Source of the DNA: CAYJBP01 sp964368605
Lineage (GTDB): Bacteria > Bacillota > Dehalobacteriia > UBA4068
DNA: 11,270 nt
Direction: 5' to 3'
Assembly (NCBI GenBank): GCA_964368605.1
Contig: CAYJBP010000083.1
Location: forward strand, 1 to 11,270
Below the pieces are notes generated by a model. The model was not told where the DNA came from. It made no database searches and was given only the letters and a program-made list of their open reading frames with translations. Positions 5,414 through 11,270 of the stretch are shown one piece after another. Position 1 is the stretch's first letter. Each line of letters opens with the position of its first letter. A program made the translations under genes and the position numbers.

Positions 5414-7570
5414 ATGCAAATCAAAAAGCCAATTTTCACCCTAATCTTAAGCTTAATCTTTAGCATTAATTGGGCAAGCCCACTTTTGGCTGCCGAATTA
5501 GCCCCCGATGCAGAACCTGCCAAGCCCGGCGGCAGCGGCGCTTTAGAACAAAACGATTTTGATCTTAATCTGCTTAATTATTTAGAGGAAGATCAACTTA
5601 TTCCCACCGATGCTGCCATAATCGAGCTGCAAATCGGCAATCCTTTAATGTATGTAGACGGCGAACAGCAGCAGGTGGACGAAGGGGCCGATACCGCCCC
5701 TTTAATCGAAGATGGCCGCACCCTAGCGCCGGCAAGGGCTATTGTGGAAAGCTTAGGTGGTGTTATCGATTTTGATGATAATAACAAAGAGGTTATCGTT
5801 GATTATGAGGGTAAGGAAGTTACTTTTCAGCTAAATAGCGATTTGGTGCAAATTGATGATGGTGAGAATCGGCAAACGGAGCAAATGGATGTGGCGGCAA
5901 GCGTGCAAAATGGCCGTACTATGCTGCCAATTGCCATATTATCGGATATTTTAGATTGCGAAGTTACCTGGCTTGAAGATGAAAAAGTTGTAATTATCGA
6001 AAATGAATTTGTTACCAAACGGCTTTTGGTTAAAATGGCAAATCAAGATGATATGCCGCAAATTTTAGCCGAGCAAGGCCAGGTTTTTGAAAGCGGTGGT
6101 GGCCTTTTTGTTGTGCAGTTTAATAATGCGCAAACGGCGGCCGCTTATTATCAGGACTGGCAAAATGATGCGGCGATTAGCTATGTGGAAATCGATCGCC
6201 TAATCAATACGCTAAAAAGAGGCCAAAGCAGTTTTAGTAATCAGGATAATCAAAATCAGCAAGCACTTCCGTACCCGGCGGCGATACCTAATACCCAAGC
6301 AGCAAGTTTATCCTGGGGCAGTGCTCGCATAGGGGCAGATAATATGCTAAATTATCTGGGCAATAATACTAATCAGCTAAGGGTTGCCGTGCTGGATACC
6401 GGGGTAGAGTATAATCATAGCTTTTTAAATGGCCGTGTATATAGCAGCGGTTATAATGCCTTTGATGGCTCGGGCGATATTAGTGATAGGCATGGCCATG
6501 GTACAATGGTATCGGGTGTTATTATTGATAATACCACGCCCTATACCTATGTGTTGCCGGTAAAGGTTTTGGATGATAGCGGCAATGGCACTTTGCTTAC
6601 CGTGATTAATGGTATTAAGTATGCAGCTAATCAGGGTGTGGATATTATTAATATGAGCCTGGGCGGTGCTAGCCATTCTACCAGCATAGAAGCTACTATT
6701 GATGCCGCTGTTGCCCAAGGCGTAGTGGTAGTAGTGGCCGCCGGCAATGAATCGATGGATACTTATTATTTTTATCCTGCCCATAGCCAAAAGGCAATTG
6801 TGGCCTCGGCAGTAAATAGTTATGATAATTTTTCGTATTTTTCCAATTATGGGGAAAGCGTAGATGTAGCTGCACCAGGCGAATCGATATATACCAGCTA
6901 TATCAACAATAGCTATACTTATACCGAGGGTACTTCTTTTGCCAGCCCCTATGCGGCCTCGGCGGCGGCTTTAATTTTGGCCGATCAACCGCAGCTAAGC
7001 CCGGCGCAGGTAGAAGCATATATTCAAAGCTCGGTTGATGATCGGGGCTCTGCCGGCAAAGATTATTATTTTGGCTATGGTATTTTAAATTTAAATCATT
7101 ATTTAGGCACTAACTTGCCAATACCCGAACCAGAACCTGAACCAGAACCCGAGCCAGAGCCAGAGCCTGACCCCGAACCGGAACCCATGCCCGATCCCGA
7201 TCCGGATTTAGGCTGGGATGATGATTTTTGGGATGATTTATGGGATGATGATTTTTGGAATGATTATGATCCGGAGCCTACGCCTGAACCTGAGCCTGTG
7301 CCTGATAATGGGCAGGGTAGTTTAGATTTAAGCCATAATCAGATTAGTTTAAAGAGTGGCGAGGGTTTTTATTTGCAGGTTAACGAGCCTATTTATAGTG
7401 GCATATCGATTAGCAGTAGTGGCAGTGCCGGCTTAAGCATTAGCACCAGCACCAATAGTGGTGATTATTCGGCAACAATTTATTGCCGTGCCACGGGGGT
7501 TGGTACTTCGCTAATTACGGTGCAGGTTGGTAATAAAATTGGTTATTGTACGGTAACTGTTACATATTAA
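5414..7570 (+). CDS. Secreted multidomain S8 (subtilisin-family) serine protease
   Basis: 718 residues. A signal peptide (1 to about 26/27, ending LLAA) indicates export. Residues ~69-197 form a copper-amine-oxidase N-terminal-like module, with NPLMYVDGE, DGRTLAPARAIVESLGG and NGRTMLPIAILSDILDCEVTW. Residues ~200-265 look like an I9-type propeptide. The S8 domain (~320-560) has an intact triad: D328 in AVLDTG, H362 in HGHGTMVSG and S508 in GTSFASP, plus the oxyanion Asn N445 in AAGNES. A Glu/Pro-rich linker (570-632) contains a Trp/Asp tandem repeat (599-617). A strand-rich Ig-like C-terminal domain (~635-718) has two cysteines. No LPXTG or membrane anchor is seen, so it is either released or held to the wall non-covalently by its accessory modules. 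The start follows AAGGAGC at 5402-5408. It is monocistronic, with its own promoter and terminator. The protease call is firm; the substrate is unknown. Confidence 0.96.
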   Translation: MQIKKPIFTLILSLIFSINWASPLLAAELAPDAEPAKPGGSGALEQNDFDLNLLNYLEEDQLIPTDAAIIELQIGNPLMYVDGEQQQVDEGADTAPLIEDGRTLAPARAIVESLGGVIDFDDNNKEVIVDYEGKEVTFQLNSDLVQIDDGENRQTEQMDVAASVQNGRTMLPIAILSDILDCEVTWLEDEKVVIIENEFVTKRLLVKMANQDDMPQILAEQGQVFESGGGLFVVQFNNAQTAAAYYQDWQNDAAISYVEIDRLINTLKRGQSSFSNQDNQNQQALPYPAAIPNTQAASLSWGSARIGADNMLNYLGNNTNQLRVAVLDTGVEYNHSFLNGRVYSSGYNAFDGSGDISDRHGHGTMVSGVIIDNTTPYTYVLPVKVLDDSGNGTLLTVINGIKYAANQGVDIINMSLGGASHSTSIEATIDAAVAQGVVVVVAAGNESMDTYYFYPAHSQKAIVASAVNSYDNFSYFSNYGESVDVAAPGESIYTSYINNSYTYTEGTSFASPYAASAAALILADQPQLSPAQVEAYIQSSVDDRGSAGKDYYFGYGILNLNHYLGTNLPIPEPEPEPEPEPEPEPDPEPEPMPDPDPDLGWDDDFWDDLWDDDFWNDYDPEPTPEPEPVPDNGQGSLDLSHNQISLKSGEGFYLQVNEPIYSGISISSSGSAGLSISTSTNSGDYSATIYCRATGVGTSLITVQVGNKIGYCTVTVTY
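7124..7311 (+). repeat. Low-complexity coding repeat: Glu-Pro array with Trp/Asp nonapeptide duplication
   Basis: Within the protease gene, about 27 codons alternate Pro with Glu or Asp, and a second Glu-Pro block follows near 7268-7303. Between them an 18-nt sequence (7214-7231) recurs exactly at 7241-7258 with a 27-nt period. This encodes two copies of a nine-residue unit with the core WDDDFW. Confidence 0.85.
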
Positions 7571-7592
7571 TATGTGTTTTGATATGTATTTT

Positions 7593-7631
7593 AAAAAAGG
7601 CTGGCCCGATAATTTTGGGTCGGTCTTTTTT
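7593..7631 (+). terminator. Intrinsic terminator after the subtilase gene
   Basis: A 15-bp stem (7593-7607 with 7617-7631), including three G-T wobbles, encloses a 9-nt loop. The left arm begins with six A and the right arm ends in six T. This layout could also work in the reverse direction, though no reverse gene is seen. Confidence 0.87.
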
Positions 7632-8017
7632 GTTGTTTGGGTTGGGGAATTGGTGGGGTTGGCGCAGTAAAAGTTGGCGATGGCAGCGGGAGAGCATGGA
7701 AGCCCTCCCCTACAGAATATAGTGTGTAAGCTTGCCGAATACCTTAACTTATATTGGAAGGGACAAGAAAGCCTTTCAACACACGAAATACTGACCAAAC
7801 TAAATATCCGCCGAAAATGTAAGTAGCCTGCAATCCAGTTAGTAACCAGCAGCAAAAGAGTAAATCAGAACAACCAAGCAATCAAAAAATCCATACAAAA
7901 CTCCAAAAACGTAAAATTGTCAGAATATTAAATCTAAAATTTACAAAAGAATATTCAATAAAAGTCCCAGCTAAAGCCAATATTAAAAAAATAATTAAAA
8001 AATCTTTAATTTTCCCC
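7632..8017. other. Gene-free intergenic stretch of mixed composition
   Basis: About 385 nt without a convincing gene. The left part holds a G-rich tract (7639-7662), a palindromic element (7688-7709) and a 48-codon frame (7680-7826) whose codon choice (CTA, CTT, CGA, TCA, ACA) is unlike the neighbours. The right part (7850-8017) is A-rich on the + strand and has open frames on both strands but no usable start codon. It may contain decayed sequence. Confidence 0.65.
7688..7709. repeat. GC-rich imperfect palindrome, possible dispersed intergenic element
   Basis: GGGAGAGC (7688-7695) and GCCCTCCC (7702-7709) pair at 7 of 8 positions around a 6-nt loop, followed by CTACAG. It stands out in otherwise AT-rich DNA. 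It resembles the 'TGTAGGGG..CCC' class of intergenic palindromes found dispersed in many bacterial genomes; that resemblance is recalled, not searched. Only one copy is present here. Confidence 0.45.
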
Positions 8018-8046
8018 TTGACTATTTGCCAAATATAGGTTAAAAT
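8018..8046 (+). promoter_or_regulatory. Sigma-A type promoter of the fatty-acid synthesis operon
   Basis: TTGACT (8018-8023) and TAAAAT (8041-8046) have a 17-nt spacer, so both boxes match the consensus at five of six positions. Transcription should begin near 8053, giving a leader of about 70 nt before acpP. Confidence 0.8.
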
Positions 8047-8071
8047 ATTTCAAGAAATTTAATTAAAATAA

Positions 8072-8097
8072 TTTAACTAAAAACTTTTAACTAAAAA
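8072..8097 (+). repeat. Tandem 12-nt direct repeat in the acpP leader
   Basis: TTTAACTAAAAA occurs at 8072-8083 and again at 8086-8097, a 14-nt period, between the inferred transcription start and the acpP ribosome binding site. It may be a regulator site or just A/T-rich slippage. It does not match the FapR or FabT operator patterns I know. Confidence 0.5.
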
Positions 8098-8123
8098 TTT
8101 TTATAATTACGGAGGATTTTATT

Positions 8124-8360
8124 ATGACTACTTTTGATCGCGTTAAGGATTCTATTGTAAGTGCATTACAGTGTGATGAGGAAATCATTACCTTAGAGGC
8201 CAGCATCAGCGAAGATTTAGGTGCCGATTCTTTAGATTTAGTTGAATTGGTTATGGCTTTAGAAGATGAATTTGATATGAAAATTGCCGATGAACAAACC
8301 AAAGCCATCAAAACCGTTGCTGATATTGTTACTTTAATTGATTCCGGCGCAACTGCCTAA
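8124..8360 (+). CDS. acpP: Acyl carrier protein
   Basis: Small acidic carrier that holds growing acyl chains on a phosphopantetheine arm during type II fatty-acid synthesis in the cytoplasm. The 78-residue length is typical. The GADSLDLVELVMALEDEF motif places the attachment serine at S36, followed by the usual acidic helix II that docks to the Fab enzymes. The ribosome binding site GGAGG is at 8111-8115. It is the first gene of the operon: fabH starts only 8 nt downstream, and fabK and fabD follow. Expression is presumably driven by the promoter at 8018-8046. Carrier proteins of polyketide or D-alanine systems can look similar, but the fab context settles the role. Confidence 0.96.
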   Translation: MTTFDRVKDSIVSALQCDEEIITLEASISEDLGADSLDLVELVMALEDEFDMKIADEQTKAIKTVADIVTLIDSGATA

Positions 8361-8368
8361 GGGAAATT

Positions 8369-9400
8369 ATGAACGAGATAAATAATTCAGCTGCCGCTTT
8401 TAACAAAGCGGCAACTTCTCCATTATGGGGTTTGTCCATTTTGGGCACCGGCAGCATGGTGCCGCCCCTAACGGTAGATAATCATATGTTTGCCGAACAT
8501 ATCGATACCAATGACGAGTGGATAGCTACCCGTACCGGCATCAAAGAGCGCCATTTTGTTAAAGACGAAGATCATCGTCAAATGGCCGCTATTGCCGCTA
8601 AGCAGGCTATCGATAAATCCGGCATCAATAAAGAAGATATCGCCTATATTATTTGTGCAACCATCACCCCCGATTATGCTACACCCTCGATGGCTTGCTT
8701 AATTCAAAAAGATTTAGGCCTGCCCGAGCAAGTTTTAGCCTTCGATATTAATGGCGCTTGCAGCGGCTATGTTTATGCCCTGAATATAGCGCATAAGCTT
8801 TTGCAAGAAAAACCCAAGCAATATGCCTTGGTTATCGGTAGCGAGATTATGTCGCGCATTACCGATTTTGAGGATCGCTCTACCTGTATTTTATTCGGCG
8901 ATGGCGCAGGCGCCAGTATTATTGGCCTTAAAGAAGAAGCCCCCTATTATTTTATGGCAGGCAGCCAAGGCGATGCCGAACTTTTAGTAGCTCCCTCGTA
9001 TTATGAAGCGCAAAACCCATTTGCAAAGCAGCCTGCTAAGGATAAAACTAAGCCCTTTGTTTATATGAATGGCAATGAAATTTATCGTTTTGCAGTCGAA
9101 AAATTTGGCCATTGCGCCAAGCAGGTTTTGGCAGCCAATAATTTAGCGGCCGATGATATCGACCATTATATTTGCCATCAGGCTAATTTACGGATTATCC
9201 AAGGGGCGGCCAAACGCCTAAAGGTATCTTTGGATAAATTCTTTACCAATGTGCAGGTTCGTGGTAATACATCAGCCGCCAGTATTGCCATTGCTTTGGC
9301 CGAGTTAGAGGCCAGCGGTAAGCTAAAACGTGGCGATAAACTGCTTTTAGCCGGCTTTGGTGGCGGCCTAACCTATGGCGCTATTTACTTTGAATGGTAA
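8369..9400 (+). CDS. fabH: 3-oxoacyl-[acyl-carrier-protein] synthase III (FabH)
   Basis: Starts fatty-acid chains by condensing an acyl-CoA primer with malonyl-ACP. The thiolase-fold catalytic residues are all visible: C131 in NGACSGYVYAL, H270 in ICHQANLRII and N300 in VRGNTSAAS. The C-terminal GFGGGLTYGA is also characteristic. At 343 residues it is some 20 longer than many homologues because of an N-terminal tail (about 1-20) before the usual ILGTGS start. No alternative ATG lies between the two, and AAGGGA (8359-8364) supports the start at 8369. Its position between acpP and fabK fits a role in primary fatty-acid synthesis and not a secondary-metabolite pathway. Primer preference (straight or branched) cannot be read from the sequence. 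Confidence 0.96.
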   Translation: MNEINNSAAAFNKAATSPLWGLSILGTGSMVPPLTVDNHMFAEHIDTNDEWIATRTGIKERHFVKDEDHRQMAAIAAKQAIDKSGINKEDIAYIICATITPDYATPSMACLIQKDLGLPEQVLAFDINGACSGYVYALNIAHKLLQEKPKQYALVIGSEIMSRITDFEDRSTCILFGDGAGASIIGLKEEAPYYFMAGSQGDAELLVAPSYYEAQNPFAKQPAKDKTKPFVYMNGNEIYRFAVEKFGHCAKQVLAANNLAADDIDHYICHQANLRIIQGAAKRLKVSLDKFFTNVQVRGNTSAASIAIALAELEASGKLKRGDKLLLAGFGGGLTYGAIYFEW

Positions 9401-9418
9401 GATTATATAGGTGATTAA

Positions 9419-10372
9419 ATGACAGATATTCGTAAAATTTTTAATATCAAATACCCGATTATCCAAGGAGGCATGGCCAATATTTCCAACGGCGCTTTTG
9501 CAGCCGCCGTTAGCGAGGCCGGATCTTTGGGCATAATTGCCAGCGGTGGTTTAGATGGCGAGCAATTGCGTGAGCAAATCCGCATTGCCCAAAGCCTTAC
9601 CGATAAGCCCTTGGGCGTCAACTTAATGTTGATGAGCGAGCATGTGGCCGATTTTGCCCGGGTTGTTATCGATTGCGGTATTAAATTTGTTACTACCGGC
9701 GCCGGTAATCCCGGCCCTTTTATCCCCGCTTTTAAAGAAGCAGGGATTAAGATTTTCCCGGTTGTGGCCACTTGCGCCCAAGCTAAACGGGTAGCCCGTG
9801 ATGGCGCCGATGGCGTTATTGCCGAAGGTACCGAAAGCGGCGGCCATGTAGGCGAAATGACCACCATGGCTCTAGTTCCGCAGGTAATTGCCGCAGTAGA
9901 TATCCCGGTAATTGCCGCCGGCGGCATAGTAAGCGGCGAGCAAATGCTGGCCGGTTTAGCCTTAGGCGCTTGCGGCGTGCAAATCGGTACCGCCCTTTTA
10001 GTAGCCAAGGAATGCCCCGTACACGAAAATTATCGCCAAGCCATTGTTAAGGCTCGTGATATCGATACCGTTGTTACCGGCCGCAAGGCAGGTGCGCCGG
10101 TGCGGATTATCAAAAACAGTTTGGCCAAAGAATATTTGCGCCTGGAAAATGAAGGCGTAGACCGCGATACTTTAGAGCATTTTACCTTAGGTGCTATGCG
10201 TAAAGCAGTTATCGAAGGCAATACCGAGCAAGGCTCGGTAATGGCCGGGCAATCGGCAGGCTTGATTAAGCAAGTTCAATCTATAAGCGAGATTTTAGAG
10301 CAATTATGGAATGATTGTAAAGCCGCCCAACAAAAAATGGCTGCCGACCAAGAAGGTTTTTTTAGCAATTAA
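9419..10372 (+). CDS. fabK: Enoyl-[acyl-carrier-protein] reductase II, FMN-dependent (FabK)
   Basis: Carries out the last reduction of each elongation cycle, trans-2-enoyl-ACP to acyl-ACP, using FMN and NAD(P)H. The 317-residue TIM-barrel protein belongs to the nitronate monooxygenase superfamily. FabK is indicated by YPIIQGGMANIS at the N-terminus and by AEGTESGGHVGEMTTMALVPQV (135-156). H143 in that stretch corresponds to the FabK-type catalytic/cation-site histidine. IPVIAAGGI and GVQIGTALL are flavin phosphate-binding loops. Location directly after fabH and before fabD supports reductase over nitronate monooxygenase. The ribosome binding site AGGTGA (9409-9414) is weaker than at neighbouring genes. 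FabK enzymes are known to be insensitive to triclosan, unlike FabI; no fabI-type gene is in the window. Confidence 0.95.
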   Translation: MTDIRKIFNIKYPIIQGGMANISNGAFAAAVSEAGSLGIIASGGLDGEQLREQIRIAQSLTDKPLGVNLMLMSEHVADFARVVIDCGIKFVTTGAGNPGPFIPAFKEAGIKIFPVVATCAQAKRVARDGADGVIAEGTESGGHVGEMTTMALVPQVIAAVDIPVIAAGGIVSGEQMLAGLALGACGVQIGTALLVAKECPVHENYRQAIVKARDIDTVVTGRKAGAPVRIIKNSLAKEYLRLENEGVDRDTLEHFTLGAMRKAVIEGNTEQGSVMAGQSAGLIKQVQSISEILEQLWNDCKAAQQKMAADQEGFFSN

Positions 10373-10420
10373 GCTACTTGCAAATAAAAAGTGAATTATA
10401 CAGATAAAGGAGATAAGATT

Positions 10421-11270
10421 ATGACAATCGCATTTTTGTATGCCGGCCAGGGTTCGCAAAAAGAGCATATGGGAGAAGATTTTTATAATGCTTTTCCCCA
10501 AATTAGGGATAGAATTGATAATAAAAGCGCAGGTATGGATATTAAAGATTTATGCTTTAATGCTCCTTTAAGCCAATTATCGCAAACTCGTTATACCCAG
10601 CCTTGCATGGCTGCTTTTGCCGCTTGCGTAACCGATTTATTATTCGAAAAAGGAATTAAGCCCGATTATGCAGCCGGCCTTTCCTTAGGCGAGTATTCGG
10701 CTTTATATGCAGCAGGCGTTTTTGATGAAGATACCTTGCTTGATGTTTTGGCCTTCCGTGGTAAAGTTATGGAGGCTACCACTTCGGGCATGGCCACCAA
10801 AATGATGGCTATTTTGGGCTTAAGCGCCGAAGGCGTAAACGAGGCGGTTAATAAGGCCGCCGCTATGGGCAAAGGCATTGTGGCTTGTGCCAACTTTAAT
10901 TGCAAAGGCCAAACCGTTATCGGTGGCGAATTGGCTGCTGTGGAATTAGCCGGCGAATACTGCATAGAAGCAGGCGCTAAGCGTTGTATTCCTCTTAATG
11001 TAAGCGCTCCTTTCCATACCCCTTTGATGGAAGAAGCCGCTAATTTAATGCATGATAAATTAGCTACCGTTGATTGCAAAGAGATGCGAGTTCCTGTTAT
11101 CTTTAATACCACCGCCGATTTAATTCATGATGGCGAAACGGTACAAGAATTATTAGAAACCCAAGTAAAATCGCCGGTTTTATTCGAAAAATCGATTATG
11201 AAATTGGCCGAACTTGGCGTAGATACCATTATCGAAATTGGCCCGGGCAGCGCTTTAAGCGGCTTTGTTA
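10421..11270 (+). CDS. fabD: Malonyl-CoA:ACP transacylase (FabD), cut by the right window edge
   Basis: Transfers malonyl from CoA to AcpP, supplying the extender for FabH and FabF. About 283 codons are present and the frame runs off the window without a stop; a full enzyme is about 305-315 residues, so only the C-terminal end is missing. Visible motifs are YAGQGSQ (7-13), the nucleophile loop GLSLGEYSA with S88, R113 in FRGKVM, NFNCKGQTVIGG (158-169), SAPFHTPLM with catalytic H199, and EIGPGSALSGF near the edge. The nucleophile loop reads GLSLGE where E. coli has GHSLGE. The ribosome binding site AAAGGAGA is at 10406-10413, and the gene lies 48 nt after fabK. Probably further fab genes follow outside the window. 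Confidence 0.96.
   Translation, partial: MTIAFLYAGQGSQKEHMGEDFYNAFPQIRDRIDNKSAGMDIKDLCFNAPLSQLSQTRYTQPCMAAFAACVTDLLFEKGIKPDYAAGLSLGEYSALYAAGVFDEDTLLDVLAFRGKVMEATTSGMATKMMAILGLSAEGVNEAVNKAAAMGKGIVACANFNCKGQTVIGGELAAVELAGEYCIEAGAKRCIPLNVSAPFHTPLMEEAANLMHDKLATVDCKEMRVPVIFNTTADLIHDGETVQELLETQVKSPVLFEKSIMKLAELGVDTIIEIGPGSALSGFV

Noticed and set aside
7124..7311. Short-period repeats considered as a CRISPR-like array
   Set aside because: They lie in frame within a coding sequence and encode alternating Glu-Pro and Trp/Asp units; there are no spacers.
7511..7855. 114-codon minus-strand frame
   Set aside because: It runs through the end of the protease gene, its terminator and the GC-rich palindrome, has no ribosome binding site, and its product shows no domain-like pattern.
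7823..8039. Lys-rich + strand open frame between the subtilase and acpP
   Set aside because: No start codon near its beginning, and the A-rich composition explains the open frame; it runs across the acpP -35 box.
7856..8050. Minus-strand frame encoding a hydrophobic, Phe/Ile/Leu-rich segment
   Set aside because: It looks membrane-like only because the strand is T-rich. There is no ATG or GTG start, and it overlaps the acpP promoter.
9415..10008. 197-codon minus-strand frame opposite fabK
   Set aside because: Antisense shadow of a firmly identified gene; Pro/Ala/Ser-rich product with no motif or ribosome binding site.
10666..11112. 148-codon minus-strand frame opposite fabD
   Set aside because: Shadow of the FabD coding frame, whose catalytic motifs are intact.

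Overview
The window reads as an ordinary chromosomal stretch from an AT-rich, probably anaerobic member of the Bacillota (Clostridia-like). The grounds are the A/T-rich intergenic DNA, strong GGAGG-type ribosome binding sites, sigma-A type promoters, the rimO-pgsA-pncC gene order, an enoyl-ACP reductase of the FabK type, and an M23 membrane protein of SpoIIQ-like layout. The species cannot be named from the sequence. Every convincing gene lies on the + strand.

Layout. (1) 52-3299: a tight operon of rimO (ribosomal protein S12 methylthiotransferase), pgsA (phosphatidylglycerophosphate synthase), pncC (stand-alone CinA C-terminal amidase) and a lipoprotein of unknown role that overlaps pncC by 4 nt. 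(2) 3413-3916: a PEBP/YbhB-like protein, followed by a rod-shaped terminator. (3) 4115-5029: a membrane-anchored M23 metallopeptidase with intact zinc ligands, closed by a strong terminator. (4) 5414-7570: a large secreted subtilisin-family protease with its own consensus-like promoter, an N-terminal copper-amine-oxidase-like module, a Pro/Glu linker containing a Trp/Asp tandem repeat, and a C-terminal beta-rich domain; a terminator follows. (5) 7632-8017: a gene-free stretch with a G-rich tract, a palindromic element and A-rich DNA. (6) 8018 to the right edge: a type II fatty-acid synthesis operon, acpP-fabH-fabK-fabD, with fabD cut by the window end.

How the parts relate. Segment 1 serves ribosome modification, phospholipid head-group synthesis and pyridine-nucleotide salvage. 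Segments 2-4 are single genes, two of which act at or outside the membrane. Segment 6 supplies acyl chains: AcpP carries them, FabD loads malonyl, FabH starts chains and FabK does the last reduction of each cycle. I found no CRISPR array, tRNA, rRNA, insertion sequence or phage gene, and no convincing undescribed multi-gene system. The least explained items are the fused architecture of the protease, the coupled lipoprotein, and the structured non-coding DNA at 5085-5340 and 7632-8017.
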